From Rhodopirellula baltica (GTDB taxonomy: Bacteria > Planctomycetota > Planctomycetia > Pirellulales > Pirellulaceae), in assembly GCA_002901265.1 (NCBI GenBank), contig PPHI01000029.1, positions 62,001 through 126,000 on the forward strand: DNA of 64,000 bases. The letters run 5' to 3'. Position 1 is the first letter of the stretch. Each line of letters starts with the position of its first letter. This document shows positions 1 to 9,285 of this stretch, piece by piece. Under the pieces are notes generated by a model. That model did no database searches. It had not been told where the DNA came from and saw nothing but the letters and a program-made list of their open reading frames with translations. A program made the translations under genes and the position numbers.

Positions 1-71
1 TTGCCAAATCGCTCGCCTTGTCCGTACAGTTGTCGGACCCTGCCCTAGAACTTCAAAATCGGCCGTTGTGA
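1..71 (+). CDS. C-terminal end of an upstream gene (partial)
   Basis: The third frame is open from the window edge and ends with TGA at 69-71, giving about 22 residues that finish ...ALELQNRPL. The stop overlaps the GTG start of the ABC transporter gene in a GTGA arrangement at 68-71, typical of translationally coupled operon genes. The fragment is too short to identify. If the pair forms an exporter, the upstream gene could encode a partner subunit, but nothing in these residues proves it. Confidence 0.4.
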   Translation, partial: AKSLALSVQLSDPALELQNRPL

Positions 72-2215
72 CGGGAACGATTACCGCCACGGGACTGAGT
101 ATGGATTCCAATTCAAACGATTCGACAACTCCAAACCTGAAAGGCTTTCGCCCCATCGAAAAGGTGGTCGAGGCGATCGCTGTCGCTCTCGATCTTCGAC
201 TGGACAAACGGCCAGTGCGACGGGTGGAACGCGAAAATCTGTCGCCCGAAGAGGCGTTGCAACAAGTCGTCGACGTTGCGATGGACGCAGGCATTGTTTT
301 GCGACCGACAAACTATGTTTCCAGTTCGGAAACGTTTGCCGCGGTTCGACAAGGTTATGCGATAGCGTTTCGTTTGGGCGACGGTAAGTGGTTGGTCGCG
401 CAAAAGCGATCCGGCCAACGGCTGCAAATGCTCGAGATTGACCAGCGGCGGACATCGCTGGAACTTACCCAAAGTGAATTGGATCGACTGCTTAAGGATT
501 CAGGCAAGTTCCGAATGTTTGTGGCGAAGAAAGAGATGGAATGTGAAACCCTTTCAGCCACCAATCCGAACGTCTCTGGTGATCATGCAGGGCATCATCT
601 GTCACCGCTTCAGCGGTTTATTTCGCTGTTGAAGCTCGACCGCTACGACATCCTCCTGGTGGTGCTGTTTGCGACCGTTGCGGGCGTGCTGGGACTGGCG
701 ACACCATTGGTGATCGAAGGGTTGGTGAATGTCGTCAGCTGGGGCATCTACTTCCAGCCTTTGCTGATCCTTTCGGCAATGTTGTTGGTGTGTCTGGGGA
801 TTGCGGGCGTCTTGAATGTCTTGCAAACGTGGGTTGTCGAGCTTGTTCAGCGTCGGCAATTCGTACGTATCGTTGGCGACCTCGCGCACCGTTTTCCGAG
901 AGCCAATCGGGCGCAGATGTCTGACGTGTTCCCACGCGAGTTGGCGAACCGTGTCTTTGACATCATGACCATTCAAAAGGCCAGCGCGACGCTGTTACTT
1001 GACGGGATTTCGATTGTCCTGACGACAATTTTGGGCCTCGTCTTATTGGCGTTTTATCATCCGTTTCTACTCGGGTTCGATATCGTGTTGGTGATCACGA
1101 TGGTCGTGTTAACCTGGGTCCTCGGACGTGGCGGTATTCGCACGGCAATCGAAGAATCGAAAACGAAATATGCGGTCGCCCATTGGTTACAAGACGTTAT
1201 CGCAATGCCTTCGGCATTCAAAATCAGCGGTGGCGAGTCGCTAGCGATCTTGCGTGCCAATCAATTGACCAGTGAATACGTCAAGGCTCGTAAGCGTCAG
1301 TTCGGTGTGGTCATCCGGCAGATCATCTTCGCCGTAAGTTTGCAGGTGGTCGCTTCGACAACGCTCTTGGGGCTCGGCGGATGGTTGGTGATCCAAGGTC
1401 AGTTGACCCTCGGCCAATTGATCGCCAGCGAGTTGGTCGTCACTGTCGTCGTAGGGGCATTCGCTAAGGCGGGTAAGTCGCTCGAAAAATTCTATGATTT
1501 GATGGCCGGGATCGATAAAGTCGGGCACCTGTTGGACCTGTCGTACGACCCTCGCGGTGACATTGGCAAGTTGTCGTACGGCGCATTGCCGATCCGTTGG
1601 AGCGACCTGGTTTTCGAATCCGCCACGTCGAAAATCAAAATACCCGCGACGACGATCGAAGCCGGAAAAATGATCGCGCTGACCGGCCAGAGTTCGTTTG
1701 GCAAATCGGAATTGCTAAAAGCCGTATCGGGGCTGATTCGACCGAGCCAAGGCAGTGTCCAAGTTGAACGATTCGATGCCTACGAAGTCGCGCTTGCCGA
1801 TCCGGGAAAGCTCGTCGGATACGCGGGAAAGCCAGAAATTTTTCATGGCACTATCGGCGAAAACGTCGGGCTCGGGCGTTCCGATTTGACACTGAGTTCG
1901 ATTCGAGACTCGCTCGAAGCGGTTGGCTTGCAGGATCTAATTGTCAGGCTACCACAAGGCATTGATACCCGTTTGCAAACCGACGGCGCACCATTGAACG
2001 CGACTCAATCGCTGAAGCTGGCGATTGCACGTGCAATTGTGTTCAAGCCTCCAGTGCTTTTATTTGACCACTGCTTGGACTATTTGTCAGCTGATGAGAG
2101 CGCGGTGATCTTTGAATATTTATCCAAGTCGGGACCACCCACAACGGTGCTGATCGCAACTCAGAATCGAGACATCATCGATCGCTGTGACGAAAAGATT
2201 TCGATCCACCAATAA
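68..2215 (+). CDS. ABC exporter, permease fused to a degenerate ATPase domain (type I secretion-like)
   Basis: Fused ABC exporter half. Residues 1-190 are soluble and may be a C39-like degenerate peptidase region, as in HlyB-type exporters (tentative). Hydrophobic helices fill about 195-480, and the nucleotide-binding domain runs from about 510 to 715. Walker A is intact (GQSSFGKS, 540-547). The signature reads LNATQ at 643-647 instead of LSGGQ, the catalytic Glu after Walker B is His (D667-H668), and the H-loop His is replaced by Thr near 698 (IATQNRD). It may therefore bind ATP but hydrolyse poorly, or pair with an active partner. It is followed by HlyD-type and TolC-type genes, so export across both membranes is likely. 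GTG at 68 overlaps the preceding stop; ATG at 101 is an alternative start. Confidence 0.85.
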   Translation: MTGTITATGLSMDSNSNDSTTPNLKGFRPIEKVVEAIAVALDLRLDKRPVRRVERENLSPEEALQQVVDVAMDAGIVLRPTNYVSSSETFAAVRQGYAIAFRLGDGKWLVAQKRSGQRLQMLEIDQRRTSLELTQSELDRLLKDSGKFRMFVAKKEMECETLSATNPNVSGDHAGHHLSPLQRFISLLKLDRYDILLVVLFATVAGVLGLATPLVIEGLVNVVSWGIYFQPLLILSAMLLVCLGIAGVLNVLQTWVVELVQRRQFVRIVGDLAHRFPRANRAQMSDVFPRELANRVFDIMTIQKASATLLLDGISIVLTTILGLVLLAFYHPFLLGFDIVLVITMVVLTWVLGRGGIRTAIEESKTKYAVAHWLQDVIAMPSAFKISGGESLAILRANQLTSEYVKARKRQFGVVIRQIIFAVSLQVVASTTLLGLGGWLVIQGQLTLGQLIASELVVTVVVGAFAKAGKSLEKFYDLMAGIDKVGHLLDLSYDPRGDIGKLSYGALPIRWSDLVFESATSKIKIPATTIEAGKMIALTGQSSFGKSELLKAVSGLIRPSQGSVQVERFDAYEVALADPGKLVGYAGKPEIFHGTIGENVGLGRSDLTLSSIRDSLEAVGLQDLIVRLPQGIDTRLQTDGAPLNATQSLKLAIARAIVFKPPVLLFDHCLDYLSADESAVIFEYLSKSGPPTTVLIATQNRDIIDRCDEKISIHQ

Positions 2216-2298
2216 AACGGTTCTGGCAGGGGCACGCCAACTAGCAGAGCCCCGATTCGTTCGCTTTCACAATCGATTCATTTCAGCAGTTTTGACCC

Positions 2299-3642
2299 AT
2301 GGCAACCAGCAACATCTCCGCAGACGACTTCCCCGCGCTGCAGATGGTGCGAACCGGTCGGTTCGTGCGAATCGCAGGCCGCATGACGTTTTGGGGACTT
2401 ATCCTGTCGATTTTCGCGATGGTCTTTGTGCCTTGGCGGCAGACAGCGAGTGGTACCGGTGTGGTCGTGGCCCTCGACCCGCAGCAGCGTCCGCAACCGA
2501 TGCTCAGTCAAGCCAAAGGAGTGATCAGCTACGTCAAACCGGGATTGCGCGAGGGTAGCTACGTCGAACAAGGCGAACTGCTTTTACGAATGACTCCATT
2601 CGCCGAAGACGGTGTCGCACAACTTGACAACCAGATCATCGCGCTTGAATCGAAAGAAGCCGCGATGAAGGCCAGTTTAGAAGTCGCGCGGCAAAACGAA
2701 ACCTTGCAGCAGTCAAGCGGTGCGAGCTTAAAGAATTCGTTGGAACGCGAACTCGAGGCCGCACAACAGAAATGGGAGCAGTCCAAAAACGAAGTGTCGG
2801 CAATGCAGGCTGATCTCGCAAATAAAGAAAACCAATTGCAGGTTGCCGAACGTGTCTTTCCGCAGGGGCTGATTTCGCAAGAAGAATTGATCTCAAAGCG
2901 GCAGGCCGTCGCGGCGCAACGCGCCAAGGTGTTGCAGTCTGAAAACAAAGTGCAGGAGGTCTATGCGACGCTGGCTTCAAAAGAGGAAGAGATCGAAGCC
3001 AAGAAGCAGGAAATCTCGATCAAGAACCAAGAGGCCGCGAACAAGGTTTTTGATGCGATCAGTAAATTGAACACGATCGAGAAAGAGATTTTGGACGTCC
3101 GAAACAAACGTTCTGAATTGGACCGTTTGGAAATTCGAGCGCCCCGATCAGGCTACATCCAGCAGTGGTACGGGCGAGCAGGCAGCGACACGATTAAAGA
3201 GGGCGAGCGATTGTTTGTGATCGTTCCCATCGCTGATCAACTCGCGGTCGAAATGAAAGTTAATGGCAACGATATGCCGTTGATCAAAGAAGGCGACCGG
3301 GTCCGAATGCAGTTTGAAGGCTGGCCAGCAGTACAGTTTGTCGGTTGGCCCTCGGTGGCGGTGGGGTCCTTTGGCGGTAAAGTCAACCGAGTTTTCCCCA
3401 CTGATGATGGCAACGGAAGTTTCCGTGTAATCGTCGTACCCGATAATCATTTCGAGCGGGAGAATGGATGGCCGGATAGCCGATATCTTCGTCAAGGTGT
3501 ACGCGCAACTGGATGGGTATTGCTGCGTCGAGTTCCACTTGGTTATGAAGTATGGCGTCAACTAAACGGATTCCCGCCGATCGTTTCGGACAAAGAGCCG
3601 AAAGACGAAAAGGCCCCCAAAGTCAAGCTTCCAAAAGCTTAA
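2299..3642 (+). CDS. HlyD-family periplasmic adaptor (membrane fusion protein)
   Basis: Adaptor linking an inner-membrane transporter to an outer-membrane channel. One membrane helix lies at about residues 33-50, followed by a barrel/lipoyl-like strand region (GVVVALDPQQRP, then SYVKPGLREGSYVEQGELL). A long charged coiled-coil hairpin occupies about 105-275, and the second lipoyl half follows (EIRAPRSGYIQQWYG). The 447-residue length fits the family. It stands 83 bases after the ABC gene and overlaps the TolC-type gene, giving the classic order ABC, adaptor, outer-membrane factor. The substrate is not identifiable locally; large Ca-binding proteins are typical type I cargo, and one lies at 38986-45198. 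The role is well supported, the cargo is not. Confidence 0.88.
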   Translation: MATSNISADDFPALQMVRTGRFVRIAGRMTFWGLILSIFAMVFVPWRQTASGTGVVVALDPQQRPQPMLSQAKGVISYVKPGLREGSYVEQGELLLRMTPFAEDGVAQLDNQIIALESKEAAMKASLEVARQNETLQQSSGASLKNSLERELEAAQQKWEQSKNEVSAMQADLANKENQLQVAERVFPQGLISQEELISKRQAVAAQRAKVLQSENKVQEVYATLASKEEEIEAKKQEISIKNQEAANKVFDAISKLNTIEKEILDVRNKRSELDRLEIRAPRSGYIQQWYGRAGSDTIKEGERLFVIVPIADQLAVEMKVNGNDMPLIKEGDRVRMQFEGWPAVQFVGWPSVAVGSFGGKVNRVFPTDDGNGSFRVIVVPDNHFERENGWPDSRYLRQGVRATGWVLLRRVPLGYEVWRQLNGFPPIVSDKEPKDEKAPKVKLPKA

Positions 3643-5387
3643 CGCGACTCCGCTTGGCGTTGGCAGTGGCATCGCTATCGATCGCTCCACTGGCTAGCTC
3701 GGTGGTGAAGGCTGACGATCCGACTCACAACGATAGCGAGTCGTTTGCCGCATTCTTGTCGATGGTCGAATCTGATGCGTTCGTGGCAAACCCCAACGCC
3801 GTCGCATATCCGGAGTCCAACGAGGATTCATCGTCGGCGATCGTCCAAGCCTCGGCATTTGACGATCAGGTGATTCAGGCTGACGATTCGATTGCCATCG
3901 GTGGGACGGAATCGATGGCAGAGGTTGCGGACGAGCAACTACAGTTGGCGGACGTTGTCGCCAGCCTTTACCGCTCGTATCCAGAAATTCAACAGGCACG
4001 CGAAATCGCGTCCGTTGCGACTGGCGAGCGAGTGTCGGCCTATGGTGCGTATGACACCAAGTTTCAGGCCGAGTCGCTCTCCGAGCCTACCGGTTTCTAC
4101 CAAAACTATCGCAACAGCCTTGGCGTCGCACGACAGCTGTGGTGGGGCGGTTACCTCTCCACCGGTTACCGCATTGGCCGCGGTTATTTTCAGCCCTGGT
4201 ATGGCGAGCGGGCCACTCATGAAGGCGGCGAAGGGAAAATTAGTTGGGTGCAACCGTTGCTGCGCGGCCGTGCGCTCGATGCTCAACGTGTCGCAGTGTT
4301 TCAAGCCTCGTTGGCCCAGCAAGCGGCCGGTCCGCAGTTGCTTCAGCAAATTTTGAAGTCCTCCGGTGACGCTAATCAGGCCTATTGGCAGTGGGTCGCG
4401 TCGGGCGCGATTCTGCAAGCACAGCGAGAGCTACTGAGTCTGGCCGAGGTTAGGTCTCAGCAAATCCAAGTGGGTGTTGAGGCTGGCAAGTTCAAGCGGG
4501 TTGACTTGATTTTCAACCGTCAATTGATCGCCGAGCGAAAGGCCGAATTACTGAAGAGCGAGCAAAAATTTCGCTCGTCGTCGATCAAGCTTGGGCTGTA
4601 CCTTCGTGATGACGCAGGGGAGCCGATGGTTCCGAAAGATGAATGGCTGCCCAAACGATTCCCCTCAATTGAATCCAACTTGCAATTGGATTTGCAACAG
4701 GAGTTAGCGGCAGCACTCACGCGGCGGCCCGAGCCGTTGGTGCTGAGGTATCAGCTACAGCAAGTCAATTGGGATCGACAACTTGCTTGTAACGATATGC
4801 TGCCGACGTTGGATTTCGTATCACAGGCTAGCCAAGATGTGGGTCCGCCGGCGTCCAGTAAAGACGATAAAGGCGAATTCGAATTGGTGATCGGAATCCA
4901 AAGCGAGGTGCCGATTCAGCGTCGTAAAGCTCGCGGTAAGATTCAATCGACGTCGGCCAAGATGCGGCAGTTGACTGAAAAACTGCGTTTGACGCGTGAC
5001 AAAATCGCGACCGAAATCGCCGTCGCAAACAACCGTTTGTCGTTAGCCGAACAGGTTGTTGATGAGCGTGAAGAAGCTTTTCTCGCGGCACTCGATACCT
5101 TGGCCCGTTATCGCATCGGTTTCGAACAGGGTTATATCGATTTGATCTATTTAAATCTGCTCGAAACAAAGACCAACGAGACCGAGATTAAATTGGTCGA
5201 AGCACAGCAGGACTGGTTTCTTGCTCTTGGAGAATTGCAGCTTTCACTCGGCTTGGACCCGCTTGAACAAGCAATGGTTGTTGCCGCGTTACCAGAGAGC
5301 GAAATGATTGGTCCGGGCAATGTCCCAGAAATCGAAGTGACTGACCAAGATGACATCCCTGCGGCGCCTGGTGCCAACAATCAATAG
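3552..5387 (+). CDS. TolC-family outer membrane efflux protein
   Basis: Outer-membrane channel component of a type I secretion or efflux system. A basic N-terminus is followed by a hydrophobic signal segment (about residues 30-53) and then an acidic, low-complexity stretch. The rest is the helical repeat typical of TolC proteins (long amphipathic helices around 260-330 and 470-560, including TRDKIATEIAVANNRLSLAEQ). The assigned ATG lies 91 bases inside the adaptor gene in another frame. No ATG follows before the signal peptide and only TTG/GTG codons lie within it, so the overlap is probably genuine, though the n-region is unusually long. Expected partner of the two preceding genes. Confidence 0.85.
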   Translation: MASTKRIPADRFGQRAERRKGPQSQASKSLTRLRLALAVASLSIAPLASSVVKADDPTHNDSESFAAFLSMVESDAFVANPNAVAYPESNEDSSSAIVQASAFDDQVIQADDSIAIGGTESMAEVADEQLQLADVVASLYRSYPEIQQAREIASVATGERVSAYGAYDTKFQAESLSEPTGFYQNYRNSLGVARQLWWGGYLSTGYRIGRGYFQPWYGERATHEGGEGKISWVQPLLRGRALDAQRVAVFQASLAQQAAGPQLLQQILKSSGDANQAYWQWVASGAILQAQRELLSLAEVRSQQIQVGVEAGKFKRVDLIFNRQLIAERKAELLKSEQKFRSSSIKLGLYLRDDAGEPMVPKDEWLPKRFPSIESNLQLDLQQELAAALTRRPEPLVLRYQLQQVNWDRQLACNDMLPTLDFVSQASQDVGPPASSKDDKGEFELVIGIQSEVPIQRRKARGKIQSTSAKMRQLTEKLRLTRDKIATEIAVANNRLSLAEQVVDEREEAFLAALDTLARYRIGFEQGYIDLIYLNLLETKTNETEIKLVEAQQDWFLALGELQLSLGLDPLEQAMVVAALPESEMIGPGNVPEIEVTDQDDIPAAPGANNQ

Positions 5388-5574
5388 GCTGCTGAGAATC
5401 TCCTCTGATGGGGCGATTGGGAAGACAGAACGACAATATTGGGCTGGGGCAGACCAGCCAAGCCGAAAAACGTGTGTCCCGGGCAAGAGTGCCTTATAGT
5501 GGGCGTGAACGAGAATCGAGTGCTATCGCTTCGAGATCGCCCCGCCTCTGAAACGCTCACCTGGGACGTACAGA

Positions 5575-8500
5575 ATGATTCGAGTATTGTTGGTTTGCTT
5601 GGCCGTTGTGGGCCAGGGCGTCCGTCTTCACGCCCAGTCGCGGTTGCATGACGACTTGGTCAGACGATCGGCATCTGAGTTAGCTCAGCGGTCACGTGTC
5701 TTGGGTGACGTCGAGCGTGGCGGGGTGCTGTTTTATTCGTCAGGTCTAGGCTGTGTGCAGTGTCACAGCATCGGCGAAGGGCAAAAACTGCTCGGTCCGG
5801 ATTTGGCGGAACTCGGCGAGCGAGCAACGTTCCGACACGTTCTGGATTCGATTCTTCGACCAAATCAAATGGTCTTAGCGCCCTATGTTGCTGAGACCTT
5901 CTTACTTGATGACGGAGTCGTCGTCACCGGATTGGTCCGCCAGCAATCTGCGACGACGGTTCAACTTGCCGTGCCAGGTGAAGAGGCACCTCGGTCAATC
6001 TCACTCGCCAACATCGAAGCTCGAAAGCCAGCCAAGTCTGTCATGCCGACTGGTTTGATCAATCAATTAGGCGACGAAACGGATGTGTTTGACCTGGTCG
6101 CGTTTGTGGTCGCGTTGGGGCAAGCGGGACCTGAAAAGGCAGCATCACTGGTACCAGATCCAGGCTCGATTGCCGCCCCGCCTCTGCCGGCCTACGAAGC
6201 GAATCTCGACCATGCGGGGATGATCGCGTCGCTTGGCGAACGCTCGTTTGCAAACGGGCAACGTATTTACAACTCGCTATGCATCAATTGTCACGGTACG
6301 GAAAAGGAAGCTGGGTCACTCCCCAATGCCCTGCGGTTCGCTCTCGGCAAGTTCAAAAACGGGAGCGATCCGTATTCAATTTACAAGACCGTCACGCATG
6401 GCTTTAAGATGATGTTGCCTCAACGGCAACTTGTCCCGCAGCAAAAATACGACGTCATTCACTACATCCGCGAAGCGTACTTGAAAAAGCAAAACGCGGA
6501 TCAGTACGTCCCGGTTACAGAGACTTATCTGGCGTCACTGCCAAAAGGAGACCTGCGTGGACCGGCCGCGGTGCGGTACGAGCCGTGGCTCGAGATGGAC
6601 TATGGGCCGTTTTTGATCAGCACTTACGAGATCACCGGACCCGATACCAAACCGCGTCTCGGTATAACCGATGAAGAACGACGACAGGCACGTGAAGAGG
6701 GACGCCCGCCTGCTGAAGTTTGGCCTGACGACGTCAATTTCGCATACAAAGGCATCGGGATTCGCTTGGACTCTGGCCAGGGCGGTGTCGCCGCAGGATC
6801 ACGCTGGGTTGCGTTCGACCACGACACGATGCGAGTTGCCGGCGCTTGGTCAGGTCAGGGCTATATCGACTGGCACGGAATTCTGTTCAACGGCAATCAT
6901 AATTTGACGCCGCGCACGGTCGGTCAATTGGCATTCGGTTCTGTCTCGGGGCCCGGGTGGGCCGATCCCAAAACAGGATCCTTTGACGATCCTCGCTTGC
7001 GCGGAAAGGACGGGCGCGCGTATGGTCCGTTGCCACGACACTGGGCACGTTATCGAGGCCTGTATAAAAATGCTGAGCGAGTGATCGTGTCCTATTCGGT
7101 GGGCAATGCTGATGTTTTGGAATCTCATTCGTTTACATCGGTTGAACAAGGCGGCGTGTGGACACGGACATTGAATATCGGCAAGTCGTCGAATGATTTG
7201 AAATTGCGTCTGGCGCCCTCAGGTCAGGTCGTCGCAAGTGCCAGTGGTGGATTTGAAATTCGTCAGCAAGGCGGATACTCGGTCGTTGCGATTGCTGCAG
7301 AGCAAACACCAGTCAATTTTCAAATAAGACTTTCGAGTGAGTTGAATGTTCAATCGCTTGCCGCGATGCCATGGACAGAGACAGAAGACTTGAACGTATT
7401 CACGAAAGGTGGACCGCAGCAGTGGCATGAACTGCAGACGCAAATCTCGCGCGGCGCTGAATCCGGCGCCTTTTCGGTCGATACGTTGACTCGCCCGATC
7501 GACAATCCGTGGAAGAGTCGGCTGCGAATGTCAGGACTTGATTTCTATCCCGAAGGCAACGCACTGGTGGCCTGTTGTTGCGACGGCGACGTCTGGCGTG
7601 TCGATGGGATCAGCGATCCATCGGGTACGCTAACTTGGAAACGCATTGCGTCGGGGCTGTTTCATCCCTTGGGCATCAAAATTGTCAACGGCCGCGTGCA
7701 TGTCGCTTGTCGCGATCAGATTGTTGTCCTCAACGATCTAAATGGTGACGGTGAGGCTGACTTCTACGAATGCTTTAACAACGACCATCAGGTCACCGAT
7801 CACTTTCATGAATTCGCAATGGGGTTGCAGGCCGACAATGCGGGCAATCTGTATTACGCGAAGAGTGCCCGTCACGCACGGGATTCATTGGTGCCGCATC
7901 ATGGGACGCTATTAAAAGTCAGCGCCGATGGCGAGCAAACAACGATTTTGGCGAACGGATTTCGGGCGGCAAATGGTGTTTGTCTTAATCCTGATGGCAG
8001 CTTCTTTGTGACCGACCAGGAAGGCCACTGGAACCCCATGAACCGGATTAACCGTGTTGTCGAAGGCGGGTTCTATGGCAACATGTATTCTTATGATGCG
8101 CCACAAGACTCCAGTGATGATGCGATGGAACAGCCACTCTGTTGGCCGAACAAACCGTTCGATCGATCGCCATCAGAACTCGTTTGGGTCGAAGGCGATG
8201 CGTGGGGCCCGCTGAAAGGCAGCTTGCTAAATCTTAGCTACGGCTATGGAAAAGTATTTATCGTCCCACACGAACAAATTGATGACATGTGGCAAGGCGG
8301 TATGTGCGAGCTTCCGCTACCGAGATTTCCAACTGGAATCATGCGAGCAAGATTTAGTCCGCAGGACGGTCAAATGTACGCTTGTGGAATGCAGGCATGG
8401 GGAAGCGATCAAGAAGAAAGTCCCGGAGGCCTGTACCGGATTCGTGCAACCGGAGAACCCTCGCATTTGCCCGTTGCCCTAAACGCTACCGGCGAAGGGA

Positions 8501-8802
8501 TGGTCATCACATTTTCGGAACCACTTGAACCTGTATCCGCCTCACAAGCAGCGAACTACTTGGTCGAGACTTGGGACTTGAAACGGACAAAGAACTACGG
8601 CAGCCCGCGATACAACGAACAACTCTTGGCTGTGCAATCGGTTGACGTTTCGGAGGACGGCAAAACGGTGAAGCTAGTCTTGCCGAAAATCCAACCGACT
8701 TGGACGATGCAAATTTCCTACAAGCTGTTGGGTGAGGATGGCCGGCAAGTGATGGGGACGATTGAAAACACGATTCACCGTTTGGGTCATGACAAACGCT
8801 AA
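5575..8802 (+). CDS. Secreted dihaem cytochrome c / beta-propeller fusion protein
   Basis: Large periplasmic or surface protein of a planctomycete/Verrucomicrobia type. A signal peptide covers about residues 1-20. The first haem site, CVQCH, is at 60-64 in a PVC-type haem-binding domain; the second, CINCH, is near 236-240 in a cytochrome c domain. A middle region (about 340-640) resembles the DUF6797-type segment. The C-terminal third (about 650-975) looks like a glucose/sorbosone-dehydrogenase-type propeller (LDFYPEGNALVACCCDGDVWRV, NGVCLNPDGSFFVTDQEGHW), ending in a small Ig-like strand domain. A plausible role is periplasmic oxidation of sugars or other organics with electrons passed to the haems, but the substrate is unknown. 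It is preceded by a 187-base gap without a clear gene. Confidence 0.8.
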   Translation: MIRVLLVCLAVVGQGVRLHAQSRLHDDLVRRSASELAQRSRVLGDVERGGVLFYSSGLGCVQCHSIGEGQKLLGPDLAELGERATFRHVLDSILRPNQMVLAPYVAETFLLDDGVVVTGLVRQQSATTVQLAVPGEEAPRSISLANIEARKPAKSVMPTGLINQLGDETDVFDLVAFVVALGQAGPEKAASLVPDPGSIAAPPLPAYEANLDHAGMIASLGERSFANGQRIYNSLCINCHGTEKEAGSLPNALRFALGKFKNGSDPYSIYKTVTHGFKMMLPQRQLVPQQKYDVIHYIREAYLKKQNADQYVPVTETYLASLPKGDLRGPAAVRYEPWLEMDYGPFLISTYEITGPDTKPRLGITDEERRQAREEGRPPAEVWPDDVNFAYKGIGIRLDSGQGGVAAGSRWVAFDHDTMRVAGAWSGQGYIDWHGILFNGNHNLTPRTVGQLAFGSVSGPGWADPKTGSFDDPRLRGKDGRAYGPLPRHWARYRGLYKNAERVIVSYSVGNADVLESHSFTSVEQGGVWTRTLNIGKSSNDLKLRLAPSGQVVASASGGFEIRQQGGYSVVAIAAEQTPVNFQIRLSSELNVQSLAAMPWTETEDLNVFTKGGPQQWHELQTQISRGAESGAFSVDTLTRPIDNPWKSRLRMSGLDFYPEGNALVACCCDGDVWRVDGISDPSGTLTWKRIASGLFHPLGIKIVNGRVHVACRDQIVVLNDLNGDGEADFYECFNNDHQVTDHFHEFAMGLQADNAGNLYYAKSARHARDSLVPHHGTLLKVSADGEQTTILANGFRAANGVCLNPDGSFFVTDQEGHWNPMNRINRVVEGGFYGNMYSYDAPQDSSDDAMEQPLCWPNKPFDRSPSELVWVEGDAWGPLKGSLLNLSYGYGKVFIVPHEQIDDMWQGGMCELPLPRFPTGIMRARFSPQDGQMYACGMQAWGSDQEESPGGLYRIRATGEPSHLPVALNATGEGMVITFSEPLEPVSASQAANYLVETWDLKRTKNYGSPRYNEQLLAVQSVDVSEDGKTVKLVLPKIQPTWTMQISYKLLGEDGRQVMGTIENTIHRLGHDKR

Positions 8803-8812
8803 GCGACCGGCA

Positions 8813-9157
8813 ATGCAAAATCCTTACGCGGCACCAAAATCACAACCGACGACATCGTCGAGACTTGGGATTGTTGTAGCACTTTGTTTTGGCGTTCTGG
8901 CGTTGGTCGTCTGCGGTCTTGTGGCGATCCCGGGGGTAGTCGTCCTGAATCAAAACTTTCAATTCGTTCCGACGGATACGTTTTTGTCTGGCGCGGAGAT
9001 TGGCAGCGTGACGTTGGACGAGCAATCGTTGCTTAGTTGGTCACTTGGAATCGCGGTCCTATTTCTATTTGCTTCGGTGACGCAGTTTTGGAAAGCCTTT
9101 CGTCGTTGGCGTTCGTTCGAGGAAAGACGGCAACTGCGCGATCAGATGCTTTCCTAG
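8813..9157 (+). CDS. Small NPYAAP-type membrane protein, unknown function
   Basis: A 114-residue protein beginning MQNPYAAPKSQP, an N-terminal style repeatedly seen in small planctomycete membrane proteins. Two hydrophobic segments follow (about residues 20-45 and 80-98), separated by a hydrophilic loop, and the tail is basic. The ATG at 8813 puts the NPYAAP motif at the very N-terminus and lies 10 bases after the previous stop; ATG at 8789 is an alternative that overlaps that gene. No function can be assigned. Cotranscription with the cytochrome gene is likely from spacing. Confidence 0.65.
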   Translation: MQNPYAAPKSQPTTSSRLGIVVALCFGVLALVVCGLVAIPGVVVLNQNFQFVPTDTFLSGAEIGSVTLDEQSLLSWSLGIAVLFLFASVTQFWKAFRRWRSFEERRQLRDQMLS

Positions 9158-9285
9158 CGATACACTGCACTTTCGCAATGACGAAATGAGTCGGGATGTC
9201 GTTCAAATCGAATCGGCATACGGTTTGCACTCCAGCGGAACTGTTCTGAGTCTTGCCCTCGTCACCCGGTTGCAGGTCAGCTTCG

